A stretch of 64,000 nt of DNA from Primulina eburnea (GCF_022965805.1 NC_133102.1:2364885-2428884), one strand, 5' to 3'. Counted from the first letter of the stretch, positions 37,154-48,870 are shown. Numbers and translations: made by a program. The notes: a model not told the origin generated them from the letters alone.

Positions 37154-37272
37154 TGGGCTTCCATTAGGCCCACACGAAATGGATCGTGAATAAAGTCATT
37201 GAACCAAAAAATCATTTCGGCCCAACAACCCCTAAAACTGCAAACATAACTCCATATCAACCTCAAACCCTA
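37154..37272 (+). promoter_or_regulatory. Ribosomal-protein-type promoter: site II elements and telo-box
   Basis: TGGGCT at 37154-37159, AGGCCCA at 37166-37172 and GGCCCA at 37219-37224 are TCP-binding site II elements (both strands). AAACCCTA at 37265-37272 is a telo-box. This combination marks plant ribosomal protein and growth genes, and it sits about 590 bp upstream of the eL13 ATG, just before a GC-balanced UTR exon. Confidence 0.85.
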
Positions 37273-37862
37273 AGATCTGAGCAGCTGAGACTCAAGGACT
37301 GCCTCGTCCCGTTCCCTCTGAGCTGGTACGCCGAAAACCTAAAGTCTAAACATTTGTCTATTTCCTGCAATTTTTGTTGGGGAATGGCGTTTAGTAAACC
37401 AGGATTGCTATTTTTGTTCCCGGATTTTGTGTCAATCATTTTAATATTACTTCTATGTCAATATTCAGCGCGTTGTTGGCTTGATTATAGGTTTTTTTTT
37501 CCAGATTAGGTTTTTATTGATGATGCTATTGGAATTGTTTTGTTTTATGTTTCGTTATTTTTTTTGCTGGTGTCATTTTACCGAATGTGTTATTTATCTG
37601 TTTCGTCGGTACAAGAAAACGTGAGATGTTGTTTATAGGTGCGAGGTTGATGGATTTTATATTGAAATCATTTTTGGTTTGTCTTCTGTTGGGTTCATTC
37701 AGCCTGTCTGCAGATGAAGTTGACCCGTGACCTATTTTTGTAATAATTTACTTTTCTCGCAAACTCTGATCTGCTTAGCTGACGGATAGTTTTTGTTTAA
37801 ACTTCAAACTGTCTACGACAGTAGAGTTGAAATTTACTATGTTTACTTGTTTTAGGTAGACC
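37273..37862 (+). promoter_or_regulatory. 5' UTR exon and leader intron of eL13
   Basis: A probable UTR exon ends CTGAGCTG before GTACGCCG near 37325. A T-rich intron follows to TTGTTTTAG near 37856, leaving GTAGACC before the ATG. Leader introns are common in plant ribosomal protein genes; inferred. Confidence 0.55.
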
Positions 37863-39371
37863 ATGGTTAAGCACAACAACGTCATTCCAAATGGGCATTT
37901 CAGGAAGCATTGGCAGAACAATGTTAGAACCTGGTTCAACCAGCCTGCCCGCAAGACGAGGAGACGAATTGGTAACCATCTGTCTTGATATTACCTACCA
38001 ATATTTTGTTTGGAAAAATGAGGTAGCCGTTTTACCCACCCGTACTAGTTTGGGACCAAATCTAGGATGATATAACATCATAATACTTCTCGGTGTATTT
38101 CTGCATTTGTTTTAATTTTGTGCCTCTTGTGCCTTACCAATGGTAAGCTTTACTAATGAAACTAACGGTTTAATCTTGTTCTTTTGCATCTTCCTTCAGC
38201 GTGGTTTAATCTTGTTTTATGCATCTTCTTTCAGCAAGGCAGAAGAAAGCTGTGAAGATCTTCCCCAGGCCTACTGCTGGCCCCCTTCGCCCAATTGTTC
38301 ATGGACAGACACTGAAGTATAACATGAAAGTCAGAGCCGGTAGAGGCTTTTCTCTCGAGGAGCTTAAGGTAGCTTCCTTTCGCTAATTCTATATAGTGCT
38401 TGGTTCTCATGTTATTTTAGTTAATAGAAAATTTATATTTGATCTGATTGAGATTGACTGAACAACAATTATACACGAGTTTGTCCAATATTCTGTCCAT
38501 GTTATTGTATCTCTAGTGATGATATCTATTCAATCTCATCGTTGGAAGTTATTGCTGTTTGATTTCATGATGTTTTCTATTTCTGTTTCTCTTCTGGTGA
38601 ATGGAGCTTGATTTGTTTTAGTTAATAGAAAATGTATATTTGAACTGGCTGAGATTGATTGAACAACGATTAAACACAAGTTTGTCCATGTTATTCTATT
38701 CCTCTAGTGATGATATCTATTCGATGTCGTCGGAAGTTATTGCTGTTTGATTTCTGTTTCCTTTTGGTGATTTGAGCTTGATTCGTTGTGACAGTTGTTA
38801 TTGTGACCCTCATGACACCAATTTATTGGTTGTTCCCTCATCCTTTGACCATTTTAAATCCGAAGTGATGATTTGATCTCTGTTGGATTTGTCTCAACCA
38901 GGCTGCTGGCATTCCGAAGAAGTTTGCCCCTACCATTGGTATCTCTGTGGATCATCGACGCCGAAATCAATCTTTGGAGGGTTTTCAGACTAATGTTCAG
39001 AGGCTGAAGACATACAAGGCCAAGCTTGTTGTCTTCCCTAGACGCACTCGCAAATTTAAGGTATATAATATAATAATTATGTTTGAAAATCATTAAAGAT
39101 TATTGTCTGTTACCTCAGATCTCTCAAACATGGTTCTCTCTCCCCACAGGCTGGTGATTCTACAGTCGAGGAGTTGGCCACAGCCACCCAAGTGGCAGGT
39201 CAATACATGCCGATTCCATGTGAAAAGCCCACTGTGGAGCTTGTTAAGGTGACAGCAGATATGAAATCATTCAAGGCATACGACAAGCTGCGTCTGGAGC
39301 GTGCTAATGAACGTCACGTTGGCGTTAGGGCAAAGAGAGCGGCCGAAGCTGAGAAAGAAGAGAAGAAATAG
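37863..39371 (+). CDS. RPL13: Large ribosomal subunit protein eL13
   Basis: Four exons: 37863-37971, 38235-38368, 38902-39060, 39150-39371; 624 nt, 207 residues, the usual plant length. Sequence marks: [82 protein letters not shown]. It is a basic cytosolic protein of the 60S subunit. The tail AEAEKEEKK is typical. Intron 1 has a duplicated 3' splice region and intron 2 holds a tandem duplication of about 150 bp (see separate entries). No sign of decay: all exons in frame. Confidence 0.97.
38166..38234 (+). repeat. Duplicated 3' splice site in eL13 intron 1
   Basis: GGTTTAATCTTGTT...GCATCTTCYTTCAG occurs twice in direct succession, ending at 38199 and 38234. The downstream AG is the one that gives the correct eL13 frame. 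Confidence 0.9.
38418..38762 (+). repeat. Imperfect tandem duplication inside eL13 intron 2
   Basis: TAGTTAATAGAAAATTTATA through GAAGTTATTGCTGTTTGATT (38418-38563) recurs at about 38618-38752 with substitutions and short deletions, separated by about 55 bp. Shared landmarks: GAGATTGAYTGAACAAC, GTTTGTCCATGTTATT, CTCTAGTGATGATATCTATT. Confidence 0.9.
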
Positions 39372-40287
39372 AGTAAGTTCTGGTGACCGTAATATCTGGA
39401 TCCGTTTTGTTTCTGTATTCGAGTCTGAATCAAAGACTTAAGGATTTCATTCAAATTGTTAGTTCAGACTGGGCAGGCGCTTGGATTATCTTTTTCCCGA
39501 GACAGTCTTTACATTATTCTATTACATGTCCATGGCTCTATTTAGTGAATTTTCCGAATTTGATTTTTTCCCTTTATCTAGTCCTCTCGATTTCTGTTCA
39601 TCCAAGCGCAAATACTTGTAAAATTTCAATTTGATTTATTTGCCATCTGAGCATCAAGTTTTGACAAAGTGAAGCACTATTTGTGGTTTCTACTGCCAAA
39701 CTTGGTTGGTTGCGTGGAGCCAATACGAAGATAGTTGGATGGCATATGATATTCTTGGTAGATTCTTGTAATGCTAATGTGGTTCTATTTTCAAGGAGAA
39801 AAAAAACCAAAAGCTTAAATGTGTCACAATTATCAAGTACAGGGTCATCGTGGATTCGATTTATTTATTCAGTGTTTAAAAATGTCCTAGTATAATTATT
39901 CACCTCATTTTAGTAGCCAATTAATTGTATATCAATATTTTTTTTAACAAATAATAAATGATCCTGAGGACAAAGACCATATGGAATGATTTTGTTCCTG
40001 TTTAAGAAAACATTTGCATTAAACATTCCTGAAAACAAACTTTAAGCAGCATTCAGTTCTCCAGGCTTCAATACAATACTGTAGAAAACATAACTAATCC
40101 ACTTTCAGAGTTCAGACAGCGCAGATAGGAAATCCGCAACCTACACAAAAATGGTCCTTAGATGTGCAAATAAGGATGAGCCTAAAGCAGCAATACATCC
40201 AAAGCAACGGTAAAAAACAAAAAAGAAGAAAAAGAACACTGAGAGGAAAACTAATAATAGTAAACAACAGAAGAGAAAAAGAGCTCC
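39372..40287. other. eL13 3' UTR and spacer
   Basis: 39372 to about 39620 is probable eL13 3' UTR. No other gene seen up to the putative terminal exon at 40288. Confidence 0.5.
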
Positions 40288-41102
40288 TTACACGAGCTGT
40301 CCATGTTTTCTTGGTGTTCTATTGCCACTGTTCCCGGTGTCCTTTGTTCCTGCATAGTAACAAATCAAACAACTCTTACTTCCATCCATAAATACAATAA
40401 AAAAACTCATTCATAATAAGCCCTTTTCCCCTCTGTCCTCCCTTATCTCTTGTAGGAAAATGACGAAAAGTATACCGACAAATGTTCGTACCTATAAATG
40501 CGGGCGGACGCACCACCTTGGGCAAGGAAGGGTGAGGGAAGTAACTCAACTTCAAATTTAGAAAAACTACACAAATTTAATATTTCTTTTAATTTTTGCC
40601 AGTGTGCCCCTCTCCCTTCCTTCAGTACCTTTCCCTGTCCACCAGTAACGTAAAACGCAACTTAAAAAATTAAAAATAAAAACCTTCTTTCACATGGTCA
40701 TCATTTTTCTGCCTCTTCCTGTCTAGTGTTCGCTTTACATTCTTGGTTTTCTCAGGAGACTTCCCTTTGATAAGCTTACCAACCGTAGACTCTCTTCCAT
40801 CACCATCATCATCAATATCTGAAATGCGCGAGGCTTGTTTCTTAAACAAGTTACTTAGATTGATAATGTCGTCGTCTCCATCGCTTGAAAGGCTGTACCG
40901 AAACTAGCGGTAAGTTCGGAAAACTACGAAGATGCATAATTTCGAGCAGAAAATCTAAGAAGCGATAATGATCCTATTCTTAATTCATTTACCTGCTGCA
41001 CGAAGGTTGCTTGATTTTGGAAGAAATTACAGTATATACAAGAGAAAAAATTACCTGGAAAGAGCGCAGTCAGTCCGGCGAATCTTCCCTCGAGTTGCTC
41101 AT
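40288..41102 (-). pseudogene. BIN4-like pseudogene (N- and C-terminal exons only)
   Basis: Reverse strand. 41102-41055 encodes MSNSREDSPD, a TGA where the family has Trp, then LRSFQ and a GT donor. 40908 down to about 40680 encodes SSDGDDDIINLSNLFKKQAS, then DIDDDGDGRESTVGKL and KGKSPEKTKNVKRTLDRKRQ, acidic then basic. 40353-40288 encodes TKDTGNSGNRTPRKHGQLV and TAA after a CAG acceptor. MSxSREDSPDWLRxFQAPT at the start and a basic KSPxK block resemble my recollection of BIN4, the topoisomerase VI partner needed for endoreduplication. The large conserved middle is missing, exon 1 has the nonsense codon and exon 2 does not join in frame, so it is called a pseudogene. The BIN4 identity is from memory and moderate. 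Confidence 0.5.
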
Positions 41103-41576
41103 CGAAAGCAAACTGCAACGAAGATTTTCAAACCGATGCGAGTTTATATTCTTTTTTCGTTTTTGTCTATTTTTTTTTATCAAATCAAGAGCAATTAATT
41201 ACAATAACAAATTCAATTTTTTTAAAAAATAATTTTATAATCATACCGTGAACAGTAAACTAACTAGATAATATGTTTTTCTATGTACTCTAATTTTAAA
41301 ATTTTCATATATATTTTGGACACGTTTAAAACTCAAACCTATCAATTTTGTGAAATATATTTTTATTATGAATTTTTTTTTGTGATTTAACTTAAATTTC
41401 TTTATGAAATATTATTTAAAAAAAATTCTTTCTGTAATATCATACTAGTTTTAATACTCTTTTCTTTTTCTTACGTCAAACCGTGTGCCTCAATGATTCA
41501 AATAAACCATTACATACCACCAATGTTTTTCACGTTCTTCCAATAGTTCTTTGTTTTCTCATTTTCATAAAATAGT
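41103..41576. other. AT-rich spacer
   Basis: No feature recognised; possible promoter remnant of the pseudogene at its left end. Confidence 0.4.
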
Positions 41577-41636
41577 TGTATTTTTATTTTAACTAAGAGC
41601 AGTCATTTGAATTAAATTATTTTAAATAAAATGTGT

Positions 41637-41716
<80 letters not shown>

Positions 41717-41836
41717 ACTATTTTTATTTTAACTAAGAGCAGTCATTTGAATTAAATTATTTTAAATAAAATGTGTATTTTTATTTTAACTAAGAGCAGT
41801 CATTTGAATTAAATTATTTTAAATAAAATGTGTGTT

Positions 41837-41882
<46 letters not shown>
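41577..41882. repeat. Three copies of a ~60-bp unit interleaved with (TA)n runs
   Basis: The unit (TTTTTATTTTAACTAAGAGC ... TTAAATAAAATGTGTRTTT) occurs at about 41579, 41718 and 41778. Copy 1 is followed by about 37 TA units, copy 2 runs directly into copy 3, and copy 3 is followed by TGTGTG and about 20 TA units. Arrangement suggests slippage or unequal exchange seeded by the microsatellite. Confidence 0.92.
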
Positions 41883-41884
<2 letters not shown>

Positions 41885-42226
41885 CTAACAATAAAATTAG
41901 CATGAGCAAGCAAACTCACCTCGTAATTAACTGCAGCATTCAACAAATCTGTTCTATTTTTATGTTGAGAAAAATAGACTATAAAACAATCAATTACTAC
42001 AACTAACTCAGCTACAAATTATCATACAACACGAGAATCGTTAATACAAACGCTAGTTTGAAGGCTGACAGCGACAGACAATGTTAGACACATGAAGAAC
42101 ACTGATTTCATTTGGACTGTCGGTTTTGCTTACATCGGACCTCAGCATAGATTTGTAAAACTGTTGTCTGTAACACAACACTCTAGTATCTTCCACCCGT
42201 GCATCAAGTTAAAAAATAAATTGTTG

Positions 42227-45200
42227 TTATTCCCGAGGGCGAGCAAGCCAGAGAGAACTGAGGGCTCGAAGTCTAGAGAAGTAATCGCTTATGGCAAGGA
42301 GAGCACGAGCAGATTGGCGAGTTGTAAGTATATGATGCATTTGTTGGAGTGTCTGCTGCCGCAAATTATCTGCCTGTAATAGAAAGAAAATAGCACATCA
42401 CATATAAGGAAAAATGGAGTAGAGTGGCAACTGTCAATTAACACACCTCACATTGCTAGCCTATCAGCCACACGATAAATGGTACATAAGATATTCCACA
42501 CCAAAGTGGGAGTGCAACAAAGGTGCCCATAAACACTAATGAAACAAAAGAAAATGATCACCTGGCGAATGAAGCCCTCGAGCGTTCCCAACTTTCCCAT
42601 AGCCATTGCCATTTGACCCATATAGTTAGCCACATTGCCGGATGAACCTGAGGGGCCAAGAGAACCAGCTAATGTCTCAGCCAAGGACTGCTGCAATGCC
42701 TCCATTCCTTGTGACAAAGAATCTTCAGCCTGCTGAGAAGACTGTTGCAAGTTGTTGAGGGCCAATATCTGATGCTCACTCAACTGGTTCTAACTGATTC
42801 ATAAGAAGCTGCAACAAACAACTTCAAATTCGTAGTTTTATATAGAGAAGTTTATTGCCAGGTTCCTGCTCTTGTTGCCCTTTCACTTCTTGTCTATTGA
42901 CATCACATACCAACGTATACTAGTTTCTTATGTTCTTCAATGATAGTGTTTAAGGCATGAGAAACGACATTACATGCACATTTTTTGCCTAATTCGGATG
43001 TTAGAGAAGTTGCAGAGAACAGACATACAAAGACCTCAAACATTACCTTGAGAAGTTCGGATGAACGAAATCCACCCAGCCAAAGGAAGCATCTTTCTGC
43101 TGGAGTTTTCCACATGCCCGACAAGATGTGAAAGACATCAGCTTTTGCAGCATCGCCTTTGATCCTGAAAATATCATCATACTGTGCTACAATGCCCTCC
43201 ACGATTATGCGAAGTTCACCATCACCCGCATGCGAATTAACAGCACCTCTTAGCTCATTAATTCGCCGGTTGTTCTCCTCCAGCCACCGTGCATATTCAA
43301 CATCAAAAGCTAAAGCACCTGGTAATATGGAGTCTAACTATAATGGCATACAGGCTCCAAATAGCTCAAATCAACGTGCAATATTACAAGTATATTTTTA
43401 GGTATCTAGTCACCGAGAAACAAAAACAGTCAACTTCAATAAAGGATAAAAGATAAATGTTGCCTCGCCAAAATGATGTTCTTTTGTTGAAAAGAATGAA
43501 TGGACAAAAAGCATGTCGTATCAACGGATAGTTATGAGGATATTTCATTCTTATCGGATTGGTATAAAACTTTGTTTGAATTCTTGGAACGGAACAAATT
43601 TGGTCGAATGAATCCTCGTGAGGTGATTCTATATTATTTTAATGAATCTTCTGTGATAAACTTGTCATTTTATTCATACCCTTGTACAGGAGTTTAAATA
43701 TTCTAATACTAAAAAAATCGAGACACAATAATCTTTCCTGAATCCTTAATTTAGGAATTAAAATTTGCAATGTTAGATCCTTCAGGCATCTTAAATATGA
43801 TTCAGTAAAGGTATAGTGAATTTCTTAAACAAGCATATTACTCGGAGAAATTCATTTCTCGTAGCAGAAAAATGTAAAGCAAGTTCAAAAGAAAAATTAA
43901 ATAGTAGTTTAGCGTTACCAAGAAAAGAGTGTAAGCTACATGTTCTGATCTACATGGGAGATCATTAACATTTTATTTTATGTTTCACTCCATATTCTTC
44001 ATAAAATGATCACCGAAGTTGGTTTCTTTGGTGCCAAGAGGTTAAATATTATTTCCAGGCAGCAGCTCGTCGCCTTAATTCTTAAGGCCTAAAAGAAAAA
44101 CTAAATAACATCTACAGTCAAATTGGCACGGGTCAACAGCAGTTAGGCCAACCCATTGTTTCATTTCTTTAATAAGAAAACTCGTGATTATAAGTAATGA
44201 TAGAAATGGCCCTAGAGCAGGAAACGATCTAACAACTGAACATTTCCCCTCTCCCTAGCATAAGTAGCTACCCATTTCATTCCTTTGTCCCTGCAAAAAA
44301 CAACCACCTTCTCTCCCCCTTTGTAGATCCTCCTAAAGTAAATTTTTTAGTACAGGAGACATACAACGTTCATCATTACACCAACTACAAGTTATGCCAA
44401 AAATTAGTTCATAGAATGAGGAGAAAAACTTGAAGCGCAATGCTCGTTTAGCAACTTCTCTGCCTCATCCACAACGTAATCAAATCCAGTAGCACTTTCC
44501 ACACAATAAGATCTAGGTCCATTTTAAATCCCTACTTCCATTTTCCCTCTATCCTCATGTCTCTAGATTTCAATGCACAATTTCCAGAATAATTTAAAAT
44601 TAAACAACAAAGTATAAGCCATCACATAGTTTTTTGTTCTCTGACTTCAAACAAGAAAATATGTGAAATAAGAATCAGAAGCTCAAATCAAGATTATCAT
44701 ACCATTGCCCCCGCCACTTGCTTGAGATTGATCTCCTGAGCTCGAAATAAATATCCCCTTCAGGGAAAAAAAACTGCATTCACTAATTTGAAAAACAGTG
44801 TAGACTTCTACATGCAAAATCTGTAAACTTTATGTAAAAGTAGCACAACACCTGCTGCCTAGCCCTTTGAAGTTCTTGCTCAAGTTGTGTCAATTTCATT
44901 CTGCTGCTCTCGAGCTGTTGAACATATGCCTAAATGCCATATAAAGAATGAAGAACAAATTATGTAAAACATAACTAAAATGGGACCAGAAAATAAACCA
45001 AAGATACTTAAAAAGATCCCCAGAGAATCATACAGAAATACAACATTTATGAATCTAATATGTAGTAGTTGTACGTTAAGCAATCCTAAAAACTAATTTT
45101 ACATTAAAAGAAATGTGGTAATAAAACTAACCTTATTGAAAGTATAATAATTTCAATTACGAATAATTTTATTTACGCACACAATTTTTGTACTGAATAA

Positions 45201-45890
45201 AAAGTAAATATACTTAATTCCTTTTCCTAGCAATAATTTCAACTTGATTCATATGAATAACACTAGCATCTAACATAATGCTTTGTTATACTGGTCCTGA
45301 TGCATTGTTTATCCCATTTTATCTTTCCATTATTTAAATCAACGTTATTAGAAACTATAGTAAGATAAATTGACTAAATCATAAACTACATCAAATAATA
45401 TCAAAATAAGTATATATTATTGCAAAAGAAATTATTCATTATGCAAGCAGCATGTGTGCTATTTATTCATTGATATTTAATATGAAGGATCAAAAACAGT
45501 AAACATATCTCTAAGGAAAAACAATGGAAGATATAAATGATGCATTAATTAGATACCTACTTTTTTTCTTAAACGGCTTTTTCTTGCAGCTTCGCGATTT
45601 TGAGCAAGTCTGCGTAAAGTCTGCAAACGGTAACAGAGGTCATGCTTCTGGATTAAAAATAAATATGCATGTGGTTGTAGTTAAGGTCTAAAAAACCTTT
45701 TGATCTCTGGACTTATCACTGCCATCAGAAGCTACTAACACCTGCGACAGATTGTTTTGAAACTGCAGAAGAAAACAAATACCAACAACCATTCAATTGC
45801 AAATCTATTACGAGGAGGCAGTGAGCATTTAAGCACAAATTAATGCTGCATATTCATAGACACTTCAAATAAAACGTATTACATGTAAGC

Positions 45891-45925
<35 letters not shown>

Positions 45926-46079
45926 TTTCTAGATTGCATCCTATGTATGCATCAGTGAAAGTCGAAAGAAAGGATTCCTCCATAAAATGTTGCCTAAGTA
46001 TCAAGGAAATTACCCTCAAATCCCGATCTTCCGTATCAGCATCAGTTGAGGTATCAGTCCTAGGACTAACATCTGCCAT
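42227..46079 (-). CDS. TGA-class bZIP transcription factor (TGA2/TGA5/TGA6 clade); frameshifted
   Basis: Eight exons, 5' to 3': 46079-46014, 45762-45697, 45620-45561, 44929-44852, 44757-44703, 43318-43047, 42808-42562, 42373-42227. Start MADVSPRTDTSTDADT; bZIP basic region NREAARKSRLRKK; zipper AYVQQLESSRMKLTQLEQEL; then the DOG1 domain (YARWLEENNRRINELR; HILSGMWKTPAERCFLWLGG; GFRSSELLK; GNVANYMGQMAMAMGKLG; LEGFIRQ; TTRQSARALLA) and the end SSLWLARPRE. Clade II TGAs bind TGACG (as-1) sites and work with NPR1 in salicylic-acid responses and with GRXs in detoxification. Exon 7 is 247 nt instead of 246: an extra base near 42785 changes LEPLSEHQ into LEP-V-E-stop, which would remove the last about 130 residues. 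All other exons fit exactly (329 residues without the extra base). Intron 5 (about 1.4 kb) is the longest. Confidence 0.95.
45889..45922. repeat. (AG)n microsatellite in TGA intron 1
   Basis: About 17 AG units, reading CT on the sense strand of the gene, about 90 nt inside the first coding intron. Confidence 0.95.
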
Positions 46080-47092
46080 TTGGACACGCCACAATCTCCT
46101 AGATTTATACTTCAATAAGAGTCCGAGTACGTGTATTCAATCTTTAGAAAAAGAAGTAGACCAGAGCCCAATTCGCTGAATATGGAACCAAACTTACGAA
46201 AGAACCCTGTAAAGAACAACAAAGTATTTCAATGACTAAATAACCAAAATTTATCAGGTTCGCACTTGGAGAAGGAGGAGGAGATAATGAAACATATATG
46301 TTTCATGATGAAGCTCTATTTCAAAGGTCATTCCAAGTAAGCTTGTTTTGTAGATATTTAGTCCTTAACTGCAGGTTTTATGGTTAAAAACTTTCTTGTG
46401 TCAAAACAAAAGAATACCAAACTAATAACATCGGCACTAGATATTTTGTAAACCAACTAAACAAAACCAGTTACAGTTTTTGTCCCTTTCCGTGACCATC
46501 TTTTTACCATTTCACAACTGTTCGAGGAATTTTTTCAAGCAAACACAGCACGTAAAAGAATAAAAAAACATGAAACTAGAAGATCTCAAGCAATACCACC
46601 AATTCCATCACGCTTAATTTATATTCAGCTCTTTTTCTTGCTTTACCCCCGAAAAAGTTCCCTTGATCGCCAACCAATAGCACGAAAAACATCAGAAACA
46701 AGACATCGATTCACAGCAATATTTCCGATACAAACAAATAAAGAAAAGTGCCCACAAAGCTCAATATCCAAAATTGACTTATTTTCCCAACCCACCCTTC
46801 CGAGATTCCAAGTTTACCTCTGGGTTTTTCTCCCAGACAAAGAAATATAACGACGGGGATAAAAAAAAAAAAAAAAAACAATCCGCCGATTGTGACTTGG
46901 TCAATTGCTTTTTCTCCATTTCCAATTTCACTTTCCGCAGGAAGCTTCGATGAGGTATTCCCTCCGCTTTTACCCGCAAAAAAGGGCCAAAATAATCCCA
47001 AAAACAGCAGCGCTTCTGACTTGAAAGAAGTATATAGAGATTACCTGATGCCTGAGAGAGCTTGCGACTACTGAGGAGAGCAGATTGAGAAA
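46080..47092 (-). promoter_or_regulatory. 5' UTR and leader intron(s) of TGA gene
   Basis: On the reverse strand, a probable first UTR exon ends AGGCATCAG before GTAATC at about 47043. An acceptor TTCTTTACAG ends near 46208. The region is transcribed leader by inference; an A18 run lies at about 46862-46879. ORFs in this stretch are not coding. Confidence 0.45.
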
Positions 47093-47513
47093 TGGAAGTA
47101 GAAAATATTTTTCATTTTTGTCTTAATAATTAATTAAATAATAATAATGGTTGCATTAAAAGCGCACTTTGCCAGTTAAGTCATGTGATTATTTTTCAAA
47201 ATAAAATTTCCCATCCCAACTCAATTATATATATATATACTAGTTATTATACACACGCGATGCATGTGTACAAATTTTTTTTTATCATTATCGATGAACT
47301 AAAGTGTAATTTGACAATTTATGGAGTGACTAAATTGATATTTAAATTGTTGAAATAAAAAAATAAAATAAAAATGTGTGTTGAAATTTAAAAAACAAAA
47401 CAAAACAACAAAAAACAAAAATATAATATTAGTATTATATAAAGGTAAAATATGAAGGAAAAGTTGGTGTCCTCTTAGGTAGTTACTATCATGTGCTCAA
47501 ACTTAATATAATA

Positions 47514-47571
<58 letters not shown>

Positions 47572-48188
47572 TATATGACGGGTTAACTTATGCTACATCG
47601 AAAATGTTTCACACTTTATTTAAATATTTTTAAATCATGTGAATCTCTGGTATTTTTATAAAATTAAATATATATATTGATAATCCAAAAAGTAATAATA
47701 TTTGATTACTATTCTTTGTCGAGGTGAGTGTATATATATTTAACGTGGATTTTAGTTGCAATACTTTGCAGAATGGACTATCGGAGGGTCGTCCAACCAA
47801 CCAATAACACTCTAGCTTCGGCCCATCAAAATATTTGGATCAAAGGGCGACTCAAAATATTTGGGCCCTTTGTTCTGCTTTGTCCTATTCGTATTTGCAA
47901 ATTTAGAATAATTGTCGGACGCATTATTTCACACACATTCCACTCTTACCAACAAATTTCACAAACTATGATCGAGCACACATTTAAAAATTAATTGACC
48001 AATGTAGTATCACGCTCTCCCCGTTTTAGTAAAATTTATAATTAGTGATTATAATTAGTGGTAATATAACTTAAATATATAACTATTATATCGCAAATTA
48101 TTACTTACTCGATATATGTACTTGCTGTAATACATAAGAATAAACATCTGCTATTAGCTCTGACACCGAATTATAGGATCGATGATTT
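47093..48188. other. Spacer with repeats; no gene
   Basis: 47240-47570 resembles 59500-59960 in scattered blocks (GGTGTCCTCTT, CTCAAACTTAATATAATAGT or close variants, TACACACGCGATGC or ACACGTGTTGCGTG), suggesting a dispersed repeat. A (TA)n run lies at 47513-47569. The ORF at 47728-47994 has no recognisable family. Confidence 0.45.
47513..47569. repeat. (TA)n microsatellite
   Basis: About 28 uninterrupted TA units. Confidence 0.97.
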
Positions 48189-48345
48189 ATCGTGTAAGAT
48201 GTCTCACATCAGATAAAATAAGTTATTGAAAGTTGTATATATGGAATTGAGTAATAATCCTCTCTCTTGAGCTAGTTTTTGTTTTTTTGTTTTTTGTTTT
48301 TGGAGTTAGGCTCAAGTTCATTATCTTTGACATAATATCAGAGGA
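48189..48345 (+). mobile_element. TRIM-like LTR remnant with primer-binding-site remnant
   Basis: Contains GATGTCTCACATCAGATAAA, AAGTTGTATATATGGAATTG, CTCTCTTGAGCTAGTTTTTG and GGAGTTAGGCTCAAGTTCAT, the order typical of short LTRs of plant TRIM/Copia-like elements. It is followed at about 48328 by ATAATATCAGAGGA, which resembles the TGGTATCAGAGC primer site complementary to initiator tRNA-Met. No internal coding region. Confidence 0.7.
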
Positions 48346-48430
48346 CAAAATAATTGTTATGTTTGGACTTTTCTTATAGAACACCCATAAATGTCTTACA
48401 AAATCACGCTTCAGATATTTATTTTTGTAG

Positions 48431-48560
48431 GATGTGTTAGATGTCTCACATCGGTTGGATTTAAATTCTTATGAGTTGTATGTATGGACTCGAACAATCA
48501 TTCATTGAACTAGTTTTTGAGGCGAAGTCGGTGTTGAAATTTTTCGAGCTTAATGAATTG
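48431..48560 (+). mobile_element. Second TRIM-like LTR remnant
   Basis: TGTTAGATGTCTCACATCGG, GAGTTGTATGTATGGACTCG, ATTGAACTAGTTTTTGAGG follow the same order as the copy at 48189-48345. Lies about 90 bp downstream of it in direct orientation, so the two could be the LTRs of one very short element or two nested remnants. Confidence 0.6.
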
Positions 48561-48769
48561 AAATTAAGCAAAGGGAGATGAAGGAAAACTCGAACAAAAC
48601 ACGTAAACGAGAAAGAACTCGCACCTAAGAGTTTAATCGGAAGGGGAGGCGCAAAATGAGGCTCCCCATTTGGTGCTTGGAATTTCCAGGTATCTAACCA
48701 AGTGCTTCTTTTGGACGCCCATCGCTCCAACTGCAGCTTGAGAATTTCTGAGGCAACTAATCTGGCGGT

Positions 48770-48870
48770 TGGGTTCGTTCGATCCTAGGTGTGGGGGCAG
48801 TGCCCACACCCCATATCTATGGTCAGAAAAAATTCCAGTCCTTTGATGTATCCTTGCAGACACCTAGGTG
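48770..48870 (+). repeat. Dispersed hairpin repeat, copy 1
   Basis: GTTCGATCCTAGGTGTGGGG then GCAGTGCCCACACC. Stem GGTGTGGG (48788-48795), 7-nt loop, CCCACACC (48803-48810). Related to the copy at 60270-60421, including TTTGATGTAYCC downstream. Confidence 0.75.

Noticed and set aside
46711..47074. ORFs in the leader of the TGA gene
   Set aside because: Low-complexity (poly-Phe/poly-Lys from an A-run), located in the inferred 5' UTR intron.
47728..47994. 88-codon forward ORF
   Set aside because: No similarity to a known family, no splice context, lies in repeat-rich spacer.
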